This document shows positions 54,101 to 62,814 of a stretch of 64,000 nucleotides of DNA, piece after piece. The stretch is from Virgibacillus sp. MSJ-26 (GTDB lineage: Bacteria; Bacillota; Bacilli; Bacillales; Amphibacillaceae). The notes under the pieces were generated by a model. It searched no databases. It was given only the letters and a program-made list of their open reading frames with translations, and was not told the DNA's origin. Every line of letters starts with the position of its first letter. Within the stretch, counting starts at the first letter, position 1. A program made the translations under genes and the position numbers. Location of the stretch: contig NZ_JAHLPW010000010.1 of NCBI RefSeq assembly GCF_018918075.1, forward strand, positions 62,001 through 126,000, in the 5' to 3' direction.

Positions 54101-55816
54101 CTATGGAAAAGGATGTGGGTTATTTTCTATCCAGTTTATATCCAACTCACCCCGACTTTTAAATCGTGTTGCTTTTTCTAAACGTGGGTACACAACCCGT
54201 TTATGCTGATGCCCAAAAGTCATTGTTAGTATTTCTGGAACAATGTACTTGACATTAACAAACCCTGTAGTCGTTAAATTAGGATTTTTCACAGCTGCAC
54301 GATAAACTTTTGATGAAATCGTTAATAACTGTTCATGAAGTCGTTCAATCACTTCTGCTGCTCGACCGGTATAATCATCATAATAATCCTCCATTTTATC
54401 TAGTTCTGCAGAATATGTTGTATCAAGGGCAAATGATAAAACATCTCGCATTTCTATATTGGAATAAAGAAGTAAATGATCTTCTAACCTCGATACTTCA
54501 CCTGGATTCTCCAATAAATAATATTTTCTTTTTTGATATTCATCTTTTTTAAAGACATTTTCAAAAACTGAAATAGCAGTTGTTGCCTCGATTAAAGCTT
54601 TTTCAATGGCATCTTTTAGGTCGAAGGAAGTGCTGGCTGCTGTATAAAAAGCCATTTCATTACTTTTTGGATTTTCTTTTTCTAAAAGCACCCAAATTGT
54701 TGGTATTTTCACTTCCATAGAAACTTCAAATATATGTGCTTTGATTCCTTTTCTTTGAAGTGCCTGTATATAATGATCAATAGCATGTGATTCCATATTC
54801 TTCACTTTAAGCCGAACCGGTGGTATTTTCCCATACCATGTAGCTAAAAACGCATCCCTTTCAATTAATTCAAGCATGGCATGTAAACTAGCCTCTTCTA
54901 AGGTTGAACCAATCGCACTCCCGTTGGAACTCTCATATATAAAGCGATGCTCACCGGTTACTTGATGTGAGTTAAAATAAATAAGTTGTTCCGGAATTAA
55001 TACATTTTCATCTTTATGAACTGCCTCAACCTCGCTATAGTAAATCGGAATATTTTGATTATATTCCTGATCATTCCAATAATTATTAAGTTCCATCATC
55101 TCGCCAAGTGTCAAATCAATCTTTTCTGATTCATCTTCTTTCAAGGGCTTTCTTTCTTTTGAATGATATGGAAAAGCAGTCGCATATCTTTCCATTGATT
55201 CCAAAATAGATGTGTATTTGGATGTATCGTATTTTGCTGTTCGTCCGAATGACAGCATTGAAATATCTTTATACAATACCTCGGATTGTACCATTGGAGT
55301 AGCATAAGAATCTCCGGTTCTAACTAATTGGTTTATTAAAGAAGCTTTAGAAGCGTATAAAAGTGTCTTAAATTTTTCAATGCGAGATTTCACCTGGTTA
55401 AATGATTCAAGTCGTAAATTACTTTTCGTAAAAACACCATTAGCCTTCTTATGGGTCACGTCAACATGATCATCTGAGCAAACGGCACAATCATCTCTTT
55501 TAAATGTACTGTATATCTCTATTTCATTTGTTTCCCGGTCTAATATATAGACATTAGGTGTATCCTTATTTGCATCTAATTTTTCCGTTAAAATTGAGAT
55601 GATGTCTTTTTCATAATCACTAAATGATTGAGCATCGCTATATGAAAAATAATGATGATACATTTCGACTTCCTGAAATCGGTCTTTTAAACATTGGAAA
55701 CAAAAATGCTGTTCATTTCTTCTTGGACCAACAAAAATATACTTCATATTTTGTGATACATGAATCTCTTCTGCTACCGAAGATTGCTTTTGTACTGGCA
55801 TCATTTGTATCGTCAT
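54101..55816 (-). CDS. YcaO cyclodehydratase
   Basis: A 571-residue YcaO protein that uses ATP to cyclise Cys (and possibly Ser/Thr) to azolines. The nucleotide site is marked by LELIERDAFLATWYGK (about 300-315) and AIEKALIEATTAISVFE (about 385). The C-terminus ends NPHPFP, the PxPxP-like tail needed for catalysis in azoline-forming YcaOs. The N-terminus has two CxxC pairs (CFQC near 38 and CAVC near 125), like the zinc region of E1-like partners, so part of that domain may be fused here. GGAGGG precedes the ATG. It abuts the leader-binding gene by 3 bases. Confidence 0.93.
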   Translation of the reverse strand: MTIQMMPVQKQSSVAEEIHVSQNMKYIFVGPRRNEQHFCFQCLKDRFQEVEMYHHYFSYSDAQSFSDYEKDIISILTEKLDANKDTPNVYILDRETNEIEIYSTFKRDDCAVCSDDHVDVTHKKANGVFTKSNLRLESFNQVKSRIEKFKTLLYASKASLINQLVRTGDSYATPMVQSEVLYKDISMLSFGRTAKYDTSKYTSILESMERYATAFPYHSKERKPLKEDESEKIDLTLGEMMELNNYWNDQEYNQNIPIYYSEVEAVHKDENVLIPEQLIYFNSHQVTGEHRFIYESSNGSAIGSTLEEASLHAMLELIERDAFLATWYGKIPPVRLKVKNMESHAIDHYIQALQRKGIKAHIFEVSMEVKIPTIWVLLEKENPKSNEMAFYTAASTSFDLKDAIEKALIEATTAISVFENVFKKDEYQKRKYYLLENPGEVSRLEDHLLLYSNIEMRDVLSFALDTTYSAELDKMEDYYDDYTGRAAEVIERLHEQLLTISSKVYRAAVKNPNLTTTGFVNVKYIVPEILTMTFGHQHKRVVYPRLEKATRFKSRGELDINWIENNPHPFP

Positions 55817-55819
55817 CTG

Positions 55820-57280
55820 TTATCCCTCCATTATTTCATAGCCGTAACCTAGATCCTCTAATATATTATTAATATTTAGATAATCAGTCTTAGTAGACTT
55901 TTGTTGTGTTTCTATCTTTAAATCATTGAAACCAATCGAATCAACAAGATAATTTCTTTTATCCTCAATTTGGCTAAATGCTGCTTCATGTAATGGGACT
56001 TCATTTATATATGCACTAATCCATGTGTAAATAATTAATGGAATAAACTCTTTATTGTAAATAGGATAATCGAATTTATACCATTTATTTGTACTATCAT
56101 CTCGCAAATAAAACTTTAGTCCGTTGCTCTTGGGTATATCTACCATAAATGTTAACTCAAGGTCCTCTTTTTCCAATAAACCATTAATCATTTCAAACTC
56201 AGGAACACTGCTGATATCTAATGTTTTCAAACCATCTGTTTGATTACCTACTCTCTTTTTAATTCGGTGAACAATCTCGGATTCTTGCACGATTGATATA
56301 CCTTGAGAATGATCTCCTAATAACACTTCATTAAATAAAACTTCTACAGCGAATTTTGCTAGTCTTTCATAATTCACGTCAGCTATATAATAGTTATTAT
56401 CGTCGTTATTCCTACTCTTTTTCTGGATTGTAAATATTTGGATAGGTAATTGTAAATAATCATTATAATCCTTGTTAAAATTAAAAGATGAAACCTCGGA
56501 ATGGTGTGTTTGAAGGAATTTTTCTAATGCGTTTAAAGATGTAATAACGTCATCATCTGTTTTAGACACTGTTTTCGTGCGTTGTGATGTTCTCTTTAAG
56601 TGAAACTTTTTCTTTTTTAAGACTTCAAGGTTATCTTTAATAATAAAGACAGTCTTGTATTCTTCGAAAGCAGACATAATCAAAGCGTGGAAAATAAATG
56701 GTGAAATAATTTTTCCAGCTATGTTTGAACGATCAATCGCTTTCTGACGATCAGGTTCATGGGGAGCAACCACTATCTCATTTTCTTCGTTTAAATATGG
56801 CAGATAAGAAGAAATACATCTGTTATCTTCCCATAGTTGAAAAGAATCGATTTCCTCACCTATTTGACATTTCAGATTATTATCGATGCATTTCTTTTCA
56901 AAACTAGGTGTTGCTACGTGAAATTTAGGACACATAATTGTAAAACGAGATAGCTTATTTAAATTTTCTTCTGTTGAAAGTAATCCTTTTTCTAACCAAG
57001 AATAGTATTCATAAGCACTGTGCTGCTTAAGGATTTCTTTATCAATTTGATAAAGAAATCTCTTGGCAGTTAGAAAATCCAGCAATTTACTATAACGTTT
57101 ATATGTCTCATAACAAGTTCCCTCATCTAAACCATTTCTTAATTGACTCAACATATTATGAATTTCTAAATAATCATCTTCATTTATTTTAATTTTATAC
57201 GTTTCTTGCTCCCCATGAAGATAAAGACTATTATCTTTAAAATAGTAACGAATGATATTTTTTGCTTTTAATATACGCAT
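55820..57280 (-). CDS. RRE-containing leader-binding protein (TOMM F-protein/ThiF-like)
   Basis: A 486-residue protein. Residues 1-85 fit a RiPP recognition element: a beta hairpin (YYFKDNSLYLHGEQETYKI) and winged-helix turn ending FLTAKRFLYQID. The remainder is a diverged ThiF-like region. Such F-proteins bind the leader peptide and deliver it to YcaO, like TclI in thiocillin. CGTATAATATG follows GAAGG, and the start lies 1-2 bases after the permease stop. No CxxC zinc pair is present, in line with its possible relocation to the YcaO N-terminus. Confidence 0.72.
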   Translation of the reverse strand: MRILKAKNIIRYYFKDNSLYLHGEQETYKIKINEDDYLEIHNMLSQLRNGLDEGTCYETYKRYSKLLDFLTAKRFLYQIDKEILKQHSAYEYYSWLEKGLLSTEENLNKLSRFTIMCPKFHVATPSFEKKCIDNNLKCQIGEEIDSFQLWEDNRCISSYLPYLNEENEIVVAPHEPDRQKAIDRSNIAGKIISPFIFHALIMSAFEEYKTVFIIKDNLEVLKKKKFHLKRTSQRTKTVSKTDDDVITSLNALEKFLQTHHSEVSSFNFNKDYNDYLQLPIQIFTIQKKSRNNDDNNYYIADVNYERLAKFAVEVLFNEVLLGDHSQGISIVQESEIVHRIKKRVGNQTDGLKTLDISSVPEFEMINGLLEKEDLELTFMVDIPKSNGLKFYLRDDSTNKWYKFDYPIYNKEFIPLIIYTWISAYINEVPLHEAAFSQIEDKRNYLVDSIGFNDLKIETQQKSTKTDYLNINNILEDLGYGYEIMEG

Positions 57281-57281
57281 A

Positions 57282-58022
57282 TTATACCTTCTTTCTATTA
57301 AGATAAATTACGAATAATGCAGCTATAAATACTCCCGTGATGACTCCAAATGAGATGAAGGTACTGCTATCGAGCGTGAACTGTTGGTTCCATATGTCAA
57401 TAAAGAGATGATTCATATGGTAAATGGGGTTTATTTTAGCAATGAATTGAACAAAATCTGGCATTTTAGCAACCGGTAGTGAGAAATCACCTGTAAACAT
57501 CACAACCTGAAAAATTAGGATGGAGAAAATCAGTGCACTCTTCATATCCTTAAACAGAGAATAAACTGCTGAAGATATAACTAGAAGCACCGCGTTTAAT
57601 AGGATAAAGAATCCATAAGCACTAATGATAACCTTTGGCTCAAATGGTATATTATAAACAGCGATACCAATCACATTAATTAAAATATAACCAAAGCTTG
57701 TAATGATCACCGACTTAATAATCCCTGACATAAGAATTGTTTTCTCGGGAACGGGCGATACACTGATACGCTTTTCAACACCTGAAGCCCGGTTCATCAC
57801 CTGATCAAATCCAAAAGCGAAAAATACTACCGCAAATGTAATTAAAATGATGAATGATGGTGTATACATTTGTGCATAACTTAATCCACCTACATACGTT
57901 TCGTCACCAAATAACTGTCCCATAAAAATATATGTTACAGGGGGAACAATCAAAGAAAAGATAAGATAAAACAACTCTCTTGAAAACATAATTAAGTCAT
58001 ATTTTAATTGAGTGGCTAGCAT
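57282..58022 (-). CDS. ABC-2 type permease, probable thiopeptide exporter
   Basis: A 246-residue membrane protein with six helices and ABC-2 features (SLIVPPVTYIFMGQLFG, RASGVEKRISVSPVPEKTILMSG, a coupling-type charged loop). It overlaps the ATPase gene upstream by 7 bases, so the two are coupled. Likely role: export of the mature product and/or self-protection. No peptidase domain is fused. Confidence 0.87.
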   Translation of the reverse strand: MLATQLKYDLIMFSRELFYLIFSLIVPPVTYIFMGQLFGDETYVGGLSYAQMYTPSFIILITFAVVFFAFGFDQVMNRASGVEKRISVSPVPEKTILMSGIIKSVIITSFGYILINVIGIAVYNIPFEPKVIISAYGFFILLNAVLLVISSAVYSLFKDMKSALIFSILIFQVVMFTGDFSLPVAKMPDFVQFIAKINPIYHMNHLFIDIWNQQFTLDSSTFISFGVITGVFIAALFVIYLNRKKV

Positions 58023-58750
58023 ATAGGTTCCTCCTCACCAATTTTTGTTAGATAATATTCATTAATGGAACGATACCCCATTGAAAGAATCTCTTCGGTA
58101 CGTTTAAACATCTCGTTGACCCCATTGTTAATCAACATTACTTTGTCGCAATACATTTCAATTTCGTCCATATAATGCGTCGTTAAAATGACTGTACCAC
58201 CTCTTTTTTTGTTATAGTCCATGATGTAAGTCCACAAAACATTTCGCATATGTGGATCTAGTCCTGTTGTGGGTTCATCAAGGATAATAAGCTTAGGTTC
58301 TGATAAAAAGGCAATTGCCAAGCTAACTTTCTGTTTCCAACCTCCAGAGAGCTTTTCGAAAAAGGACTTACGATGCTGCTCCAGCTTAAAATCTGCAATA
58401 ATTTGATTAATATCAATATCTGATTGGTAATAGGATTTGAATAATTTTAATAATTCTTCAACCTTTAACGCCTTATAAAAATGAGTTGGCTGCAGAACGA
58501 CGGAAATATCTTTCCTAATATCTACAAGCTGTTCCATTGATAGACCTTTTAAATTATTGTTAAATATTTTGACTGATCCATTGTCATAACCTCTAATAGT
58601 CATCAGGATCTCCAGGAAAGTTGATTTTCCAGCACCATTTTTTCCTATGACACCAATGACTTCTCCTGCATGCGTTTCAAAATCAATTCCCTTTAAAACT
58701 TGATGATTACCATAAGACTTTTCTAAGCCTTTGACATCAATAATTTTCAT
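58016..58750 (-). CDS. ABC transporter ATPase, probable thiopeptide exporter
   Basis: A 244-residue ATPase with Walker A GVIGKNGAGKST (about residue 33), Q-loop SVVLQPTHF, signature LSGGWKQKVSLA and Walker B LIILDEPTTGLD. Of the drug/bacteriocin exporter type that pairs with ABC-2 permeases. A TGGGAGGAA ribosome binding site sits just after the stop of the LanB-like gene. Confidence 0.92.
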   Translation of the reverse strand: MKIIDVKGLEKSYGNHQVLKGIDFETHAGEVIGVIGKNGAGKSTFLEILMTIRGYDNGSVKIFNNNLKGLSMEQLVDIRKDISVVLQPTHFYKALKVEELLKLFKSYYQSDIDINQIIADFKLEQHRKSFFEKLSGGWKQKVSLAIAFLSEPKLIILDEPTTGLDPHMRNVLWTYIMDYNKKRGGTVILTTHYMDEIEMYCDKVMLINNGVNEMFKRTEEILSMGYRSINEYYLTKIGEEEPIC

Positions 58751-58777
58751 TTTTAATTCCTCCCAATTCAGGTAGCT

Positions 58778-61291
58778 TTATACAGTTACAGCAGCAGTCA
58801 CTTTGTCTACTGTATACTCAACCATATATTCTTTTAATGGTGTTTCTGGACCTGGAAGTGCTTCTTCAATAAATATCTCGACGCCTTTTCCCATGCTGCG
58901 CTTACATTCATTAATAAATAAACGAAATAACACTGGAATATCTACGTCAATAAAAATAGGTTTTTCTCTAGCAAACTCATCTTCGTGCTTGTAAAACTTC
59001 ATGAAAAATTGCTTTGGTAAATTCCTTTGTTGAAAATGGTTTTGTACCTCCTGGTACCGATCAGCGTCATTTATAGAATTATCTATCCAATGTTTAATGT
59101 CTTTATGATCTAAGTTCCATCTTTGTCGGTACATAACAACATCGTCAAATGAGAGGCGAGGTAAGTAATCCCTAGTTTTGCCAATTCCATTTACATCAAA
59201 ATTTAACCTTCCACTCTGAAATAAAAGCAGCATAACTGATAAAATACCTGGAAGGAAAATGGGAACTAAAGATGACTTGTAAGCAATCCTTGCCTCTTTT
59301 CCGTAAATATCAAGAAGTTTTAATTTCCGTTTCTCATCATCATACATAACTGAAAAATCATCTATGAATGGGCGACTTTCTTTCTGGAATTGCTGATAAC
59401 CTATATTTAAGTTAACGCCCTGCTGCTGATTCCTATCATGTATACCACCATTAAATCCGAAAAGTTCATCAATTTCGTAATAATTTTTTCCATTATAGTT
59501 TTTTTCAATATAAGACAGGTAATCTTCATCCTCACTACTTTGTTCAAAAAAATCTTTAAATCTAGACAAAAACTTTTCTTGACCATCATAAATTTCATTA
59601 ACGACTGTGCGTTGGTCATCATTTTGAGTGAACAAAGTAACACTTAATTCACTATGTTCTTTATAGTCCCGTGGTATTTGTTCGACATACTTTTTGATAA
59701 GGGGTTTAATATTTAATTCTTCTGCACTTGATTGATCGATTAATTCTTTCAACTCCTGAACAAACTGATCTCTTAAATCATCTAAAACATGTACTTCTTC
59801 AGCTGTTGCTTCCTGATAACGGTAATTAATATCTTGATAATATGGATAAAAGTGATGTAAGTTATTAAAGAAAATTTCGTTCAACATGCTGCTATTCGAT
59901 AAACCAATTGTTTCATCACTATATTCAGCGTGAAATAAACTTGCTAATTCATACTGGACTCGGATATTGACATCGAATAGTAATACGAAATCTGTTACAT
60001 AGCCAATGAACTCATCTGTTATTTGAGGAGATGTTTCGTCAACAACTGACTCCTTAGATACTATATCTTCGAACAACACCTCATTTCCAAAGTTCATCTT
60101 TTCTTGGGTCCACTGACTACTTATCCTACTTATTTGGGCCCATGCTTTCCTTCTTTCTTCTACACTTCCTGTTTCAAATTGAGAAATTGACATTTTTAAA
60201 GCAGATAAAGCTGATACAAACTCAGGATTAAGTGAATAGCGATTAAGAAACGAAATCATATTAGTTAGAATATCTCGATTCGCACCAATATTGACTTTTT
60301 GAATTAAAACTTTTAATTCAACTAGTTTTTGATAAAGCTTTAACTCCTGACCCTTATAAAGTTTATGTGAAAGTAAATAGTCTTTAAACATGTCAAAAGT
60401 GACTTCCTGTTGTTTATTCCTTTCAAGAAAATCAATAACATGGGGATGTAACTGGAACTCAATAAACTTATCACTCGTCTCAAACACTTTTTTCGAATTG
60501 CTGGTGCTATGCTGGGAGACATAATAAATCTTTGAGTCTCTTTTCCCAAAGTTTGCAACTTTAGTCGGTATTAATTGAAGTGCTTTTGCATCTTTTCTCA
60601 AAAAACCAAAGAACATTTGGAGTACCATTGCATGATTGATTTCTACATTATTTGTACTTTTAGCGTTGAATTTTGGTGATGCAGATCCTATTTTTGTTAA
60701 AAAGGAAAATGGACTTGTTTTCATTGAAGTCCGCATCATTAACTTCACCAAAAAGAAATCTAGTTTCTTTAACTTTTTATTATGATTAGCAGCATCTACT
60801 GACATATATTTATCAAGTTTTTCATAAATATTTTCATTGAAAAATATAATTGTTTTTAATAACTCTTCATTATCCACCTCTGACTGAAGTACACGTCGAT
60901 TATTTATTAAAACTTTTTCAAATTGATTTTCAAAAACTGACTCTAACTGTTCTTTTTTAAGTGCTGTTTTTAGAAATAAGTCAAGATCAAGTCCTTCTAC
61001 CTCTTCCAAAGATTCAGAGTTATACTTTTTTAAGCGTGTCAATCTTAAATTGAAAACATCCCGTTTAAGATTTAGCAAAACATTATTTTTCCTTTTTTTG
61101 AAAGCAGCTTCTAGCTGACTCGTAATAGACTTTTTTTGAAGTTCAATATTTTTCCTTAAATGATTCATTTCATCTAATATCTCTGTCAACTTTAAAGAAG
61201 TTGAGCGTAAATCTTGATACCAGTTTCTCCCTATGTCGCTGCTACGAAACAGCACCATTGGATTTTTAGTTATTTCATTATATAACGCCAA
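58778..61291 (-). CDS. LanB_N-type dehydratase, tRNA-dependent glutamylation (TclK-like)
   Basis: An 837-residue protein covering the glutamylation part of a split LanB dehydratase. Signature RTSMKTSPFSFLTKIG is near residue 190, and YLPRLSFDDVVMYRQRW near 740, both typical of lantibiotic dehydratase N-terminal domains. It transfers glutamate from glutamyl-tRNA to Ser/Thr of the precursor. The start is TTG at 61291 with GGAGGGAG in front. The gene overlaps the upstream gene by 14 bases, and the nearest ATG is 11 codons later. The missing elimination domain is supplied by the 286-residue protein. Confidence 0.9.
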   Translation of the reverse strand: MALYNEITKNPMVLFRSSDIGRNWYQDLRSTSLKLTEILDEMNHLRKNIELQKKSITSQLEAAFKKRKNNVLLNLKRDVFNLRLTRLKKYNSESLEEVEGLDLDLFLKTALKKEQLESVFENQFEKVLINNRRVLQSEVDNEELLKTIIFFNENIYEKLDKYMSVDAANHNKKLKKLDFFLVKLMMRTSMKTSPFSFLTKIGSASPKFNAKSTNNVEINHAMVLQMFFGFLRKDAKALQLIPTKVANFGKRDSKIYYVSQHSTSNSKKVFETSDKFIEFQLHPHVIDFLERNKQQEVTFDMFKDYLLSHKLYKGQELKLYQKLVELKVLIQKVNIGANRDILTNMISFLNRYSLNPEFVSALSALKMSISQFETGSVEERRKAWAQISRISSQWTQEKMNFGNEVLFEDIVSKESVVDETSPQITDEFIGYVTDFVLLFDVNIRVQYELASLFHAEYSDETIGLSNSSMLNEIFFNNLHHFYPYYQDINYRYQEATAEEVHVLDDLRDQFVQELKELIDQSSAEELNIKPLIKKYVEQIPRDYKEHSELSVTLFTQNDDQRTVVNEIYDGQEKFLSRFKDFFEQSSEDEDYLSYIEKNYNGKNYYEIDELFGFNGGIHDRNQQQGVNLNIGYQQFQKESRPFIDDFSVMYDDEKRKLKLLDIYGKEARIAYKSSLVPIFLPGILSVMLLLFQSGRLNFDVNGIGKTRDYLPRLSFDDVVMYRQRWNLDHKDIKHWIDNSINDADRYQEVQNHFQQRNLPKQFFMKFYKHEDEFAREKPIFIDVDIPVLFRLFINECKRSMGKGVEIFIEEALPGPETPLKEYMVEYTVDKVTAAVTV

Positions 61292-62294
61292 TTTGCTCCC
61301 TCCAATTTATACTGTATTTGTCCTCTGTATATCGGTAAGCCATATAAATAAATTGTTGTTTTTTAAGAGCGCTTATTTTTAGGAATGGCAGCGAGATATA
61401 TAATACATTTATTAGAAACCGATAAGCTGTAGCTGAATCATTGTTAACGAAATCATGCTCTTTAGCATAATTCGCAAATCGATTATGAAAATCGTTATCA
61501 AAATTAGATTCAATTGAATTAAATTCTTCTTTAATACGTTCTACATATGTTTGATCGATTATAGACGGTAAACTTCTCTTTATGAGATGGAAGAGTTCCT
61601 CCCATTTAGTTAACCATCTTTCAATAAAAGTACTGTACTCTTTTTCAAATTCTTTAATATATGTTTTATTACTTTGATAATATTTTTCAAAAATTTCTTC
61701 ACTGTAAGATAATTTCTGCTTTGTAGCTAGCTCGAAAAATCCATGGACATGTGAAATGTAAGAGAAATAACCTTTGTTCATGTCGTCTACTTTGTAGGCT
61801 TCTGACACATAATGAAACAAAGCTGGAAATGCACCCTGTATTGGTATAAAATTATCTCTAAGATGTAAATATAAATCCGTTAACAGAGGTTGCATATCAA
61901 GTCTGATATCATGAAAGAACTCGGTTATTTCTCTGTTGTGATAAAAGAATGAATCATCGACAATGTTAACAGCCCCATGCTTTTCCATTGTCGAAACACT
62001 TTGCTTATCTTCCAACTTTGACAATACAGATGCATGCTTTTTGTATTTAATTTTGAGTTTTTCTTCTTCCGCTTGATCAATCGCAATTTTGGCTAACATA
62101 GGTTTAAGAGAACCTTTTATTGTTTCAATCTTTGACTGATCCAGCTCTTTATCAAATACTACTTTGATATGAGGACCGCCTTCCCATGAACGCGTTAAAT
62201 AGTATCGTTCATCTTTTAGCAATCTGTTTGTTAACTCGCTAATTAAATAAGCATCTTGATTTGTATTGTAATTAAAGATATTCAAAGTGTTCAT
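61278..62294 (-). CDS. putative thiopeptide pyridine synthase (TclM/TbtD-like)
   Basis: A 338-residue member of the thiopeptide-type bacteriocin family (LTRSWEGGPHIKVVF near residue 40). It lacks the RYGG motif of elimination domains and instead has GYFSYISHVHGFFELA (about 177-192), like the SYxSHxxxF stretch of [4+2] pyridine synthases such as TclM and TbtD. These fuse two dehydroalanines into the central six-membered ring and eject the leader. It is directly downstream of the precursor. The alternative is a second elimination protein; only chemistry can decide. Confidence 0.7.
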   Translation of the reverse strand: MNTLNIFNYNTNQDAYLISELTNRLLKDERYYLTRSWEGGPHIKVVFDKELDQSKIETIKGSLKPMLAKIAIDQAEEEKLKIKYKKHASVLSKLEDKQSVSTMEKHGAVNIVDDSFFYHNREITEFFHDIRLDMQPLLTDLYLHLRDNFIPIQGAFPALFHYVSEAYKVDDMNKGYFSYISHVHGFFELATKQKLSYSEEIFEKYYQSNKTYIKEFEKEYSTFIERWLTKWEELFHLIKRSLPSIIDQTYVERIKEEFNSIESNFDNDFHNRFANYAKEHDFVNNDSATAYRFLINVLYISLPFLKISALKKQQFIYMAYRYTEDKYSINWREQIGVI

Positions 62295-62334
62295 TTTTAC
62301 TTATCCCCATTTCACATTAATTTTATTGCAATGC

Positions 62335-62511
62335 TTAACAAGATCCACAGCATGAGCTTGACCCGCATGTTGATGAAGCTGAACAACTTGAAGTTCCACT
62401 ACTTGCAGTTGTTTCTGGAATAGCCCCCACTTCATCCAAATCTAAAAATTCCACATCCAGATCAAAGCCCTCTTCTAATACTGATTTTTCTACTGCTACG
62501 TTTTTACTCAT
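62335..62511 (-). CDS. thiopeptide-like RiPP precursor peptide
   Basis: A 58-residue peptide. Leader about 1-36 (MSKNVAVEKSVLEEGF, then acidic DLDVEFLDLDEVGAIPETTA), and a core of about 22 residues (SSGTSSCSASSTCGSSSCCGSC by inference: Ser 37 to Cys 58) containing 5 Cys, 11 Ser, 2 Thr. Leader end AIPETTA resembles thiopeptide leaders (for example AMPENEA in TclE), and SCC is shared with the thiocillin core. The frame opens 13 codons earlier, but the ATG at 62511 has AAGGAGG 8 bases upstream. It is first gene of the cluster. Confidence 0.9.
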   Translation of the reverse strand: MSKNVAVEKSVLEEGFDLDVEFLDLDEVGAIPETTASSGTSSCSASSTCGSSSCCGSC

Positions 62512-62550
62512 TTGTTGTTTCCTCCTTAGTTTTATTATCTTACAATTCAC

Positions 62551-62556
62551 AGTATA
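62551..62556 (-). promoter_or_regulatory. -10 element (TATACT) of the precursor promoter
   Basis: TATACT lies 40 bases upstream of the precursor ATG. At 16-18 bases further upstream the sequence (GTTGTT/CGTTGT) matches the -35 consensus poorly, which suggests dependence on an activator. Confidence 0.45.
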
Positions 62557-62635
62557 GCCCCTAAAACCTCAGAACAACGTAAATCTTCATAACTCGATTG
62601 TTAATGCATGTATGTGTAATAAAAAACTTCAAATC

Positions 62636-62656
62636 TGACACTTATGAATTCATAAG
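62636..62656. promoter_or_regulatory. 16-bp perfect palindrome and agrB-like motif upstream of the precursor
   Basis: CTTATGAATTCATAAG (62641-62656) is a perfect palindrome. TGACACTTATG (62636-62646) matches TTACACTTAAG upstream of agrB in 9 of 11 positions and has the same orientation relative to the downstream gene. Candidate activator site. Confidence 0.5.
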
Positions 62657-62715
62657 CGTATAGGAAACATTGGGGTATTTCTAATTATTTCTATAGAGAT
62701 GCACCATACAAAAAT

Positions 62716-62759
62716 GGGACTGATCCAATGAGCATACATGTGTTCATTGGATCAGCCCC
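62716..62759 (-). terminator. terminator of the acyl-ACP thioesterase gene
   Basis: GGG-CTGATCCAATGA and TCATTGGATCAG-CCC arms followed by ATTTTTG on the minus strand, about 55 bases after the stop. It isolates the thiopeptide cluster from upstream transcription. Confidence 0.88.
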
Positions 62760-62814
62760 ACTATTAAAAAAATTTAAGTTTACAGATCATGACAAAAGCT
62801 ATAGTATCTTTTCA

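Noticed and set aside
59407..59643. small ORF within the LanB_N gene
   Set aside because: Out-of-frame shadow in A+T-rich coding DNA, without ribosome binding site.
58778..62511. class I lanthipeptide (nisin-like) cluster
   Set aside because: LanB is split and there is no LanC cyclase. YcaO, azoline oxidase and a TclM-like protein point to a thiopeptide-type product.
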